Shown here: positions 8,951-16,610 of the stretch, piece after piece
Position numbering within the stretch: the stretch's first letter is position 1
Layout: each line of letters opens with the position of its first letter
NCBI RefSeq assembly: GCF_017488845.2
Contig: NZ_CP083371.1
Location: 1,612,001-1,676,000, forward strand
Source of the DNA: Ensifer canadensis
Lineage (GTDB): Bacteria; Pseudomonadota; Alphaproteobacteria; Rhizobiales; Rhizobiaceae
Direction of reading: 5' to 3'
DNA length: 64,000 nucleotides
Made by a program: the position numbers and the translations under genes
The notes under the pieces: generated by a model
What the model saw: only the letters and a program-made list of their open reading frames with translations
What the model was told of the DNA's origin: nothing
Databases searched by the model: none

Positions 8951-8968
8951 ACCTCCCGACTAGGAGGT
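8951..8968. promoter_or_regulatory. Inverted repeat between GT operon and ExoY-like gene
   Basis: Arms ACCTCC (8951-8956) and GGAGGT (8963-8968) flank a six-base spacer, 78 bases after the previous stop and 135 bases before the next start. A second short dyad, GGAC-TAG-GTCC, lies at 9014-9024. On the plus strand the first stem is followed by TTTAC, so it may be a weak terminator, or an operator for the downstream gene. Confidence 0.35.
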
Positions 8969-9102
8969 TTACGCAACGTTTCTGTATTCCTGCCCGGCGT
9001 GTACCTCCATTGGACTAGGTCCTGCCCATCAGGGTCGATTGTAAATTAAGGCGCCCGCTGGCAGCCTGTTAAGGGCGAACGGTGTTTGGAGGGGTGAGAG
9101 AT

Positions 9103-9780
9103 ATGCTGTCCGTTTCTGATGGCGTTGCACGACAGAGGCATACCGCGCGCGGGACCATCGCAACACGGCGCGCTAGCAGATCCAAGCGTCTGATCGACGT
9201 GACCGTCTCCATCCTGGCGCTGATCTTCCTTGCGCCGGCCCTGGCGCTGATTGCAATCGCGCTAATGATCGTCGACGGACGCCCCATCCTTTTCCGGCAG
9301 GCCCGTGTCGGCGCGCAGGGAGAGATGTTCGAATGTCTCAAGTTCAGATCCATGCGCCTCGATGCCGCGGAACGGCTTGCGGAACTGCTGGCCTCCGACC
9401 CCGAGCGAAACAGGGAGTGGATGGAGAAGCGCAAACTCGTCGGCGACCCGCGTGTCCATTGGCTCGGCAAGATCTTGCGGATGACCTGCCTCGACGAACT
9501 GCCGCAGTTCTATAACGTGCTGCGTGGGGATATGAGCCTTGTCGGCCCTCGCCCGATTTCACCTGAGGAAACCGAGAAATACGGGCAGAACCTGCATTAC
9601 TACACGGGACTGAAGCCCGGTATCACCGGCATGTGGCAGGTGAAAAGACGGCCGGATACAACCTACGACGAGCGGGTCCAATTCGACATCGAGTACTATC
9701 AGTCCCGATCGATCTACCTCGACATCGTGATCATCGTAAAGACGGTAGGTGTCGTCCTCTTTGCAACAAACGAGACCTGA
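9103..9780 (+). CDS. ExoY-like undecaprenyl-phosphate sugar phosphotransferase
   Basis: A 225-residue phosphoglycosyl transferase of the bacterial sugar transferase family (PF02397), the same length as rhizobial ExoY. It begins with a basic segment, then the re-entrant hydrophobic helix (about residues 30-58: LIDVTVSILALIFLAPALALIAI), followed by the conserved core: FRQARVGAQGEMFECLKFRSM, the DELPQFYNVLRGDMSLVGPRP block, and GITGMWQV near the end. It transfers the first sugar-phosphate to undecaprenyl phosphate and so starts each repeat unit at the inner membrane. The ATG at 9103 has GGAGGGG nine bases upstream; a GTG seven codons earlier is less likely. It stands alone with its own leader region on both sides, suggesting independent transcription. 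Confidence 0.9.
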   Translation: MLSVSDGVARQRHTARGTIATRRASRSKRLIDVTVSILALIFLAPALALIAIALMIVDGRPILFRQARVGAQGEMFECLKFRSMRLDAAERLAELLASDPERNREWMEKRKLVGDPRVHWLGKILRMTCLDELPQFYNVLRGDMSLVGPRPISPEETEKYGQNLHYYTGLKPGITGMWQVKRRPDTTYDERVQFDIEYYQSRSIYLDIVIIVKTVGVVLFATNET

Positions 9781-9787
9781 GGGGCGT

Positions 9788-9889
9788 TCACCAGATGAAA
9801 AAGAACACGGCCGCCCAAAAGACAAGGCACAGCACGACCACGGACCAGCGAATGGCCAGCTTCGTGTTCCATGCAGGCCGATTGGTCAT
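9788..9889 (-). CDS. Candidate 33-residue single-span membrane peptide
   Basis: On the minus strand an ATG (9887-9889) preceded by AAAGAGG seven bases upstream opens a frame of 33 codons ending in TGA at 9788-9790. The peptide has a polar, basic N terminus (MTNRPAWNTKLAIRW) followed by an uninterrupted hydrophobic stretch of about 17 residues (SVVVLCLVFWAAVFFFI) ending in Trp. That is one ideal transmembrane helix with positive-inside topology. Random antisense readings rarely give a ribosome site, a positive N terminus and a clean span together. It sits tail-to-tail with the ExoY-like gene, only eight bases after its stop. I know of no named family; a regulator of the adjacent phosphotransferase, by analogy with the small protein ExoX acting on ExoY, is only a guess. 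Confidence 0.45.
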   Translation of the reverse strand: MTNRPAWNTKLAIRWSVVVLCLVFWAAVFFFIW

Positions 9890-10216
9890 GGCGCCCTCTT
9901 TGTCCAACGACATCCGTCTCAACATCTGCTGCGAGCTCCCCTCTCCCGCTTGCGTCGCCGCTCTCTCCCTAGCCGCAATAGGCCACGGAATTCAGGCGAA
10001 CTGCGGGCGCCACCGTTCACGCCATCGCCCACTCTGTCGTTCAAAACGGGCTATACCCGAATCAGAGCGACACCGCACACCATACCTTAGGAGTTGCGAA
10101 TTTTCAGCAAAACGGGGAAATTTCGCAAAAGTCGATACGCAACGCGCGCCACAAGCGGTTGAGCCCGACCCGTTACCACCCTTCCGCCAGCGCCATTTCT
10201 TCCCAGTCGTGGTGCA
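9890..10216. other. Leader region of the flippase gene
   Basis: About 330 bases without a supported gene. An imperfect inverted repeat lies at 10094-10128: TTGCGAATTTTC and GAAATTTCGCAA with an 11-base spacer and one mismatch, ending 88 bases before the flippase start. It may be an operator. The left part would contain the promoter of the 33-residue minus-strand peptide. Confidence 0.4.
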
Positions 10217-11740
10217 ATGATGCCCCGCTGGATCGAGACGGCAATCCTCCCGCTACGACGCCTGTTGCCAGGCTCCCCGCGCGCCTTGCGCCTGCCCGAC
10301 CTGATCGGCGACGGCTTTGCCGCCCTTTGCGCCAAAGTCATCTCGCAGGCTGCCCAGCTGTCGATTTTCATCGTTGCGGCACATGTTCTGGCGGCGGCCG
10401 AGTTCGGCTTCTTTGCGTTCGCATCCTCCTTCGCCATCTTCGTTCTCGTCGTCGCCGAGGGTGGATGGGGCGAGTTCATCATGAAAGGCGGCGCCGATAA
10501 GACGGATATCGATCAGCTTGCGACCCTGTCGATGCTGTCCGGGCTTATCGCCACGATCCTGGGCCTGTGTACCGCTGCAACCATGTTCATGCTGGGTCAC
10601 GGCTGGAATGCACTGCTGGTCGCCCTTTTCAGCTCCTGGTATCTGCCGGCATCGCTGTCGACAGTTTACGACGGCATTCTCATCTCTCAAGGTCGATTGC
10701 GCGGCCAATCCATCATCAGGATCGCTGCCGAGATCATCGGGCTACTCGTGGCGATCGGCGGGCTTTCCTTGCAGTGGAACATCGTTGCGCTCATCTGCGG
10801 ACGGTTGGCGCAGCAACTGACGATCCTGGCCGCGTCGATGATCCTGGTGCGATGGCTGCCGCGTCTGCGCCTGCGCCGCTCATACGCCGTGCAGGTGTTG
10901 GAATTCTCACGCCATATCGTCGCTAACCGGCTCGTGGTGTTCTTTCGCTCCTACGCCGGCACGCTGGTGGTGGGCAGCTTCCTCGGCCTGGCCGAAGCGG
11001 GCTACTACCGCGCGGCGGAACGGATCGTCGCCGCCTTCTCCGAGCTCATGGGCGAGCCCGCCCGGATGCTTGCCTGGATCCTCTTCGGCCGCGTGGCGGG
11101 CAAGGACAAGGGCAATGTCGACCGGACCGCGATCGGGGCGACAGCCACCACCTTCATGACCGTACTGATGGCCATCTCGACGCCGATCTATCTCGGTCTC
11201 GCACTGATCTCGGCAGAATTGATCGACGTCGTCTTGGGTGAGAAATGGGCGCCGGCGGCGATCCTCGTCGCAATCCTCGCCGCGAAACAGACGCTTCTGA
11301 TCCCCGGCTATGTGACCGAACCGCTGCTTTCACTGAGCGGCAAAATTCATCGGATGCCGAGGGCCGTCATGTTGAATGGGGCGATCTCCGTCGGCTTGAT
11401 CATTCTCCTAACCCCGTTCGGCGCGGTTGCGACGGCGCTGGGACAATGCGTTGCCGCGGTGTTCTCGTTCAACATATCCATGCGGCTTCAATCACGCGAG
11501 GGCGAACTTGCCTGGAACCGCGTCCTTCGCGACTGCGGCCTGGTGGCGATCGCCGTCTGCGCCATGGCGGCCGCCGTCTTTCTGTTCGGCCGGATAGCCG
11601 AAGCGTCGTCGCTGAAGCAGATGTCGACGATCGCGCTGCAGGTGGTTGCCGGCGCGGCGATCTATGTCGCAGCACTCGCCGTGCTGCAGCGATGGAGCGA
11701 CGCCCTGCGGCCGATCTTCGCCTTCGGCCGCCACGGATGA
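10217..11740 (+). CDS. Wzx-type polysaccharide flippase (MOP family)
   Basis: A 507-residue integral membrane protein of the polysaccharide_synt/MATE-like MOP superfamily. After a short basic cytoplasmic N terminus the domain starts at about residue 30 (GFAALCAKVISQAAQLSIFIVAAHVLAAAEFG), the characteristic first helix with a Gln and the loop AAEFGFFAFA. About 12-14 hydrophobic spans can be counted through to residue 495. Expected role: moving the completed undecaprenyl-linked repeat unit across the inner membrane for the Wzy-like polymerase encoded at 32319-33767. The ATGATG start has no strong ribosome site, so 10217 or 10220 cannot be separated. The methyltransferase gene starts 46 bases after its stop. 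Confidence 0.87.
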   Translation: MMPRWIETAILPLRRLLPGSPRALRLPDLIGDGFAALCAKVISQAAQLSIFIVAAHVLAAAEFGFFAFASSFAIFVLVVAEGGWGEFIMKGGADKTDIDQLATLSMLSGLIATILGLCTAATMFMLGHGWNALLVALFSSWYLPASLSTVYDGILISQGRLRGQSIIRIAAEIIGLLVAIGGLSLQWNIVALICGRLAQQLTILAASMILVRWLPRLRLRRSYAVQVLEFSRHIVANRLVVFFRSYAGTLVVGSFLGLAEAGYYRAAERIVAAFSELMGEPARMLAWILFGRVAGKDKGNVDRTAIGATATTFMTVLMAISTPIYLGLALISAELIDVVLGEKWAPAAILVAILAAKQTLLIPGYVTEPLLSLSGKIHRMPRAVMLNGAISVGLIILLTPFGAVATALGQCVAAVFSFNISMRLQSREGELAWNRVLRDCGLVAIAVCAMAAAVFLFGRIAEASSLKQMSTIALQVVAGAAIYVAALAVLQRWSDALRPIFAFGRHG

Positions 11741-11786
11741 GAAACCGACGGAACGACGCAGGCGCGACAACCAGGGGAGACGCACC

Positions 11787-12608
11787 GTGCTGACCAGCGA
11801 TATCAGGAACACAGCTTACCCGCTTCTGCGCAGCGCGATGCGTAGCCTCAATCGCTCCCTGACACCGCTGAAGGTGGCCGGTGGACGCCTGCGATATCTC
11901 TCGCCTTTTCCGCAGCGTTTCACCGGCGCCTACGCGTCGTTCGAAGACGCCATCGCTGCCGCCCGCTCCAACGGGCTTGCCGGCTACGATCATGAGGAGA
12001 TCGCCCAGGTCGCCTTCGAGAAGATGTGCAAGGTCGCCCCCTGGGACTATCCGGTGCTTTTCTGGATGCGGCAGGTCATCGACGAGATCGATGGTCTCGT
12101 CGATGCCGGCGGCCACATGGGCACCAAATACCGGGCGTTTCGCGACCTACTCTCGCTCGACAGATCCTTCCGATGGGTGGTCTACGACCTGCCGGCAATC
12201 GTGCAGGTCGGCCGACGCAGGGCCGAACAGGACAAGCTCGACAATCTGCATTTCGTCGATCGGATCGTCGATGCCGGCCCTGTGCCGTTGTTCCTCGGCT
12301 CAGGCCTTCTGCAATATCTCGATATCCAGTTGTCCGATCTGCTGGGGCGGATGCCCGCCCTGCCCCGCCACCTCCTGCTCAACAAGGTGGCCCTGAGAAA
12401 AGGCGGCGCCGTTGTAACGCTGGAGCGCATCGGCACGGCCATCGTGCCTTACCAGATGCGGAACGAAGAGGTGTTCCGCAGCGACATCGAGAGACTCGGC
12501 TACCGCCTCGTCGACCGCTGGTCCATCCCGTCGCTCTCACATGTGATCGAAACACATCCCGAGCTGGGGCCGAGCGAAAGCGCCGGTTTCTATTTCCGCC
12601 TGCAATGA
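11787..12608 (+). CDS. Putative methyltransferase, TIGR04325-like
   Basis: A 273-residue protein that starts at a GTG with GGGGAG seven bases upstream. It matches my recollection of the TIGR04325 putative methyltransferase group found in surface polysaccharide loci: an N-terminal region ending in a YASFEDAIAAA segment, the GGHMGTKYRAF block (about residues 110-120) and a VVYDLPAIVQVG motif (about 131-142) where SAM-dependent enzymes place the acidic residue that contacts the ribose. The C-terminal half contains LFLGSGLLQY and LLLNKVALRKGGAVVTLE. Probably adds a methyl group to a sugar or its substituent before export. The gene follows the flippase and faces the GMC oxidoreductase gene tail to tail, 32 bases away. 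The substrate is unknown. Confidence 0.7.
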   Translation: MLTSDIRNTAYPLLRSAMRSLNRSLTPLKVAGGRLRYLSPFPQRFTGAYASFEDAIAAARSNGLAGYDHEEIAQVAFEKMCKVAPWDYPVLFWMRQVIDEIDGLVDAGGHMGTKYRAFRDLLSLDRSFRWVVYDLPAIVQVGRRRAEQDKLDNLHFVDRIVDAGPVPLFLGSGLLQYLDIQLSDLLGRMPALPRHLLLNKVALRKGGAVVTLERIGTAIVPYQMRNEEVFRSDIERLGYRLVDRWSIPSLSHVIETHPELGPSESAGFYFRLQ

Positions 12609-12640
12609 CGACCAAGGGCCCGTAGGCGAAGGGATAGGCA

Positions 12641-14365
12641 TCAAATTCCCGGTACGGCGACCGTTTCCTCCGCAACCGCACGAGACGTCACCGTCGCTGC
12701 CGGGCGTCTTTCCAGCCGCATCTTCAGATGATCGGCAAGACGCATCGCCAGGCCAAGCGTCATCAAGGTCGGATTGGCGTGGCCGGGCGTCGGAAAGATC
12801 GAGCTGCCGGCGACAAAGAGCCCGTCCACTCCATGCACCATGGAATTCGCATCGACGACACTGGTGGTCGGATCGCTCCCCATGCGCGTCGTGCAGGACG
12901 GATGCGCCATGTCGGTGAACGCCGCCTTCCCATCGTCGTCCTCGGCTATCCAGTCGACCAGACGCGGCTGTGGAAGGCCATTGCGCACGAATTCGGAGGC
13001 CAGTGACCGCGCGAGCCGCTTGACGCTCTCAACCTCTGTTGGGCCGATTTTCCAGTCGACGCGCGGTATCGGCACGCCGAACTCGTCCCGTTGATCAGAC
13101 AGGGTGACGCGGCTCTCCGCGTCGAGTTTCTGCTCGACCATGACATCGAAGCGCAGCGCGTCGGACCGGTGCATCATTCCCCGCTTCTGCACCTTCCGGC
13201 GGAAGGTACCTGCTGCCAGGAAGGCAGGCGACCGCGCGACAACAGCAAGATCACTCGCAAGTCGCGTGCGGTCGCCCCGCATCAGTCGCTTCAGCGCCGC
13301 CCAGGGATCACGAGCCGAATGAATCTGCACGGGATAGGCCGCACAGTTGACGAGCTCTTCGCGTCTCTGCACAGCGGGACTGAGGCGCAGACCGTGGAGA
13401 TAGAACCGGGTCGCCCCCTTATCGGACAGGCCGTAGAAATTGAAGTGCCGGGCCACGGCGTTGATATCCCGCCGTTCGAACTGCAGAAGCGTCGAGCGGG
13501 GGTGGTCGGCGAGGTAGCGCCCGACGACACCTCTGCCATTGCCGACACCGCTCGACATCACCGATGTCGAAGCCAAAAGCAGGCGGGCGTTCTCGATGCC
13601 GCCGGCACACAGAACGACGGTCTCGGGCCGTACACTTGCGGAAGCTCCGTCAAGGCTCCGCAGATCGAGCGATGCGACGCGACGGCCACTCTCGTCAAGA
13701 TGGATCGCCGTGACCGTGGCATGCGTCAGGATCTCGATGTTCGCCGCCACCAGCTCGGCAGCCACATTGGCAAATCGCATGGGCTCGCCGTGCCGATCAC
13801 GCTCATGGCTGAACTGCCAGAAGAACGGGCGAAGGAGATCGCGGTCGAAACCGAGTTCGTCCGGCGGCGAGTGCAGCCGGCCAAAGAGCCTCTCGTCATA
13901 GAGATTGGGTCCGAGATTGAGCAGGCGCGCCGCGCGATCAAGCCCCGGCGCCAGGCTTTCGCGCGTCATCGGCCAACCGGAGACCGGCAGCCAGGGCCGG
14001 CGCTCCAGGTCGATTTCGTCGAAGCTCGCGCATTTGCCGATCCAGGTATGCGTGCTGCCGCCGAGCACCCGGTTGCGCAGCTCGAAAGGGGGGATGTCAT
14101 TCAGCCATTCGAGGCTGCCGTTATAGCCGCGGCCGGGACTTTCGACGCCGTCTCGGACGACGGGTTCGCCGACATTGACGACGGCATTCAACGTCTGCTG
14201 GGCGGCCTCGAAGTCGGCGCCACCGCTTTCGATGATCAGTACCCGGCAGCGGCTGTTGGCGAATTCCCGGGCGATCGTCAGCCCGACGGGACCACCGCCG
14301 ATGATTGCCACATCCGGACGAAACTCGGTGCCTGAGGGCGCTGATCGGAGATCGCGGATCGGCAT
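12641..14365 (-). CDS. GMC-family FAD-dependent oxidoreductase
   Basis: A 574-residue flavoenzyme. The FAD-binding Rossmann motif VAIIGGGPVGLTIARE lies at about residues 20-35, followed by LIIESGG. The second flavin-contact block is LGGSTHTWIGKCASFD near 103, and VVLCAGGIENARLLL is near 250. The C-terminal GMC_oxred_C region carries AHPSCTTRMG, then VVDANSMVHGVDGLFVAGSSIFPTPGHANPTLM with the catalytic His and Asn pair. Such enzymes oxidise alcohols (sugars, cyclitols, sterols) to ketones or aldehydes. The ATG at 14363-14365 follows GGGAG by eight bases; a GTG five codons upstream sits on top of that site and is unlikely. It is divergent from a DegT aminotransferase, which suggests a two-step alcohol-to-amine conversion, but the substrate is not shown by sequence. 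Confidence 0.88.
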   Translation of the reverse strand: MPIRDLRSAPSGTEFRPDVAIIGGGPVGLTIAREFANSRCRVLIIESGGADFEAAQQTLNAVVNVGEPVVRDGVESPGRGYNGSLEWLNDIPPFELRNRVLGGSTHTWIGKCASFDEIDLERRPWLPVSGWPMTRESLAPGLDRAARLLNLGPNLYDERLFGRLHSPPDELGFDRDLLRPFFWQFSHERDRHGEPMRFANVAAELVAANIEILTHATVTAIHLDESGRRVASLDLRSLDGASASVRPETVVLCAGGIENARLLLASTSVMSSGVGNGRGVVGRYLADHPRSTLLQFERRDINAVARHFNFYGLSDKGATRFYLHGLRLSPAVQRREELVNCAAYPVQIHSARDPWAALKRLMRGDRTRLASDLAVVARSPAFLAAGTFRRKVQKRGMMHRSDALRFDVMVEQKLDAESRVTLSDQRDEFGVPIPRVDWKIGPTEVESVKRLARSLASEFVRNGLPQPRLVDWIAEDDDGKAAFTDMAHPSCTTRMGSDPTTSVVDANSMVHGVDGLFVAGSSIFPTPGHANPTLMTLGLAMRLADHLKMRLERRPAATVTSRAVAEETVAVPGI

Positions 14366-14415
14366 GAAAAGAACTCCCACGTGCTACATACAGGTCGTAG
14401 CACCAGCGCTATCGC

Positions 14416-14466
14416 GCCGAAATCTCCCAATATGCATAGGGGAGTAGGGTAACTACTGATTTCGGC
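14416..14466. promoter_or_regulatory. Nested dyads between divergent GMC and DegT genes
   Basis: Outer arms GCCGAAATC (14416-14424) and GATTTCGGC (14458-14466) are perfect. Inside lies AGTAG (14443-14447), five bases, CTACT (14453-14457), directly abutting the right outer arm. The element sits 51 bases upstream of the oxidoreductase start and 173 bases upstream of the DegT start, fitting a shared operator for the divergent pair. A cruciform or RNA structure is also possible. Confidence 0.45.
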
Positions 14467-14638
14467 TAGTTGGAGCCTGCACACTTTGCTCAGGCTCTGG
14501 CCGGAAGTCCATTTTGAAACGATATCGCGACACGACTAGGCTTGATCATTGGGGCCGGTACCCCGCAGGCGATTTGTCTTCATCCCTGGACGCCGATGGT
14601 CGGCGCACACGGAGCCGGCGAGGATCGGAGGGTGCGGT

Positions 14639-15820
14639 ATGGCGCGTGTAGGTATCAGGGAATGGCTGGCTCTCGCTCCGGTCTTTGCGTCAGGGGAGCT
14701 TGCCCGCTTCGGCGGCGACGGCAACGGGCCGCTCACGCGCTTCGAGGCGGATTTCTCGGCCAAGTTCGGCACAGGCCATGTGCTGACCGTCAGCAGCGGC
14801 ACGGGCGCGTTGATCGCCGCTCTGGCTGCTGCCGGCATCGGCCCGGGCGACGAGGTGCTGGTGCCCGCCTATACCTGGATTGCCACGGCCGGCGCCGCAC
14901 TGGCCGTCGGCGCCGTCCCCATTATCGTCGAGATCGACGAGACATTGACAATGGACCCGGCAGATATCCTGCGAAAGATCACGCCCCACACGCGCGCCAT
15001 CGTCCCCGTGCACATGGCCAACATGGTGTGCGACATGGACAGCATCATGCAGATTGCCCGCCAGCACGGGCTCGTTGTCATCGAGGATGCCTGCCAGGCG
15101 GTCGGGCTGACCTACAAGGGTGTGCGGGTGGGCACGATCGGTGATGCCGGGGCCTTCAGCTTCAACCAGTTCAAGAACATGAACATCGGCGAAGGCGGGG
15201 CCGTCGTCACCGACGACGACCGGCTCTTCGCCAGGGCGCGCATGTATCACGATATCGGCGCGCTGTTTCGCGGCCACCTCGACAATGCCAACGAGCCGCC
15301 CATGCTCGGCATCAATCTCAAGGCCAGCCAGATCCAGGGTGCCATGCTGAACGTCCAGTTGAAGAAGCTGGATCCGATGATCCGCCGCATGCGCCGCCGC
15401 TACGATGCGATTGCCGAGATCCTGTCGGCCAGCAATGCGATGCGCATCGGCCCGCACAACGACCGGGACCATGCTGCCGGCCTGCACGTGATCTTCGATA
15501 CCGCCGAGGAGGCGCGGGCCTTTGCTGCCGAAAACAAGCGCGGCGTCTATCGGCCCTACGATTCCAGCCGGCACGTCTACAGCAACTGGTTGCCGGTGCT
15601 GGACCAACGCACGGCAAATCCGAAGATGAACCCCTATGCCTGGGCGTCCCGCAAGATCGAGTACTCGCCGGATATGTGCCCGCGGTCGCTCGATATCCTG
15701 AAGAGGACCTGCCGTATCGGGCTCGGCGAGAACTATCCCTTGCCGCTCATGACCTATTTCGCCCGACGCATGGTGCGCCAGCGACCCGCTTCGAAGGGGA
15801 GCCTCGTCTATGCGACCTAG
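14639..15820 (+). CDS. DegT/DnrJ/EryC1-type PLP aminotransferase
   Basis: A 393-residue fold-type-I PLP enzyme of the sugar aminotransferase group. Phosphate-binding residues appear in SSGTGALIAAL (about 52-62), the PLP-ring Asp in VVIEDACQAVG (Asp150), and the Schiff-base Lys is Lys179 in SFNQFKNMNIGEGG. The family transfers an amino group from Glu or Gln to a keto-sugar or keto-cyclitol. The ATG at 14639 follows GGAGG by eight bases; the frame extends 30 codons upstream without support. The gene overlaps the phosphopantetheinyl transferase gene by 11 bases, placing it in the NRPS/PKS biosynthetic group. No nucleotide-sugar 4,6-dehydratase is encoded nearby, so its keto substrate may come from the divergent GMC oxidoreductase or from housekeeping metabolism. 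Confidence 0.9.
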   Translation: MARVGIREWLALAPVFASGELARFGGDGNGPLTRFEADFSAKFGTGHVLTVSSGTGALIAALAAAGIGPGDEVLVPAYTWIATAGAALAVGAVPIIVEIDETLTMDPADILRKITPHTRAIVPVHMANMVCDMDSIMQIARQHGLVVIEDACQAVGLTYKGVRVGTIGDAGAFSFNQFKNMNIGEGGAVVTDDDRLFARARMYHDIGALFRGHLDNANEPPMLGINLKASQIQGAMLNVQLKKLDPMIRRMRRRYDAIAEILSASNAMRIGPHNDRDHAAGLHVIFDTAEEARAFAAENKRGVYRPYDSSRHVYSNWLPVLDQRTANPKMNPYAWASRKIEYSPDMCPRSLDILKRTCRIGLGENYPLPLMTYFARRMVRQRPASKGSLVYAT

Positions 15821-16610
15821 CTTGGATCGGATCGGTCCCAACTTCATCGACATCTGGCGCTGGAGCCTTGATCCGGCCCCGTGTGAAATTGACCGCTTGT
15901 TCCCAATGCTGAGCGGTGAGGAGAAGGCGCGAGCCTCCCGTTTCGTCTATCCGGAACATCGCCAACACTTCATAGCCGGCCGTGCCGGCTTGCGCCTCGT
16001 GCTCGGCCACTACCTCCACCTGCCGCCGCACCGCATCGGTCTGACCTACAACGTCTTCGGCAAGCCGCGCATCGCCGGCGCATCGGAGTTGCTGCATTTC
16101 AATCTCAGCCACAGCGCCGATGTGGCTATGCTGGCGGTCTCCGACCATTACCCCGTTGGCATCGACGTCGAAGCAATCAAGCCGCTGAAAGAGGATATTG
16201 CCGGACATTTCTTTTCGAAGCGCGAGTGCGCGGCTCTCGCGGCCTTTGCCGGCGACGACTATCTCAACGCGTTCTATCGCTGCTGGACGCGCAAGGAGGC
16301 TTTCGTGAAGGCTCATGGCGCCGGGCTGTCGCTGCCGCTGGACTCATTCGACGTCACCGTCGACGCAGCCTCCCGTCCAAGGCTCGAATCCCTTGATGGT
16401 GACAGAGATGCGCCGCTGAACTGGAGCCTCTTCGACCTCGCGAGCCCGCCTGGTTTCGCTGGCACCCTGGCAGCGCTCACCCTCGGCAATGCCGTCCATC
16501 TTCGCTATAGCGATCACAATGTCCTGGCGCTCAAAGCGTCAGTCGCGCATCCAGCACATACCGATCCCCGGCAGCGTCAAAATGGTGGCAGCCGAGCAAT
16601 CCCGGTTTGA
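15810..16610 (+). CDS. Sfp-type 4'-phosphopantetheinyl transferase
   Basis: A 266-residue enzyme that attaches the phosphopantetheine arm of CoA to carrier-domain serines. All family landmarks are present: GKPRI at 84-88, FNLSHS at 97-102, VGIDVEAI at 116-123 with Mg-binding Asp119 and Glu121, and the WTRKEAFVKAHGAGLSLPL block at 159-177 with Lys162 and Glu163. It is the natural partner of the four carrier domains in the adjacent minus-strand NRPS/PKS genes. It starts inside the end of the DegT gene. Its last 80 bases overlap, tail to tail, the 3' end of the formyltransferase/propeller gene, and the final 35 or so residues look unconserved. The convergent overlap means antisense transcripts must meet here. 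Confidence 0.93.
   Translation: MRPSLDRIGPNFIDIWRWSLDPAPCEIDRLFPMLSGEEKARASRFVYPEHRQHFIAGRAGLRLVLGHYLHLPPHRIGLTYNVFGKPRIAGASELLHFNLSHSADVAMLAVSDHYPVGIDVEAIKPLKEDIAGHFFSKRECAALAAFAGDDYLNAFYRCWTRKEAFVKAHGAGLSLPLDSFDVTVDAASRPRLESLDGDRDAPLNWSLFDLASPPGFAGTLAALTLGNAVHLRYSDHNVLALKASVAHPAHTDPRQRQNGGSRAIPV

Noticed and set aside
9633..10220. Plus-strand frames covering the region between the ExoY-like gene and the flippase
   Set aside because: Composition resembles out-of-frame translation, with no domain and no ribosome site; only the 33-residue minus-strand peptide has supporting features.
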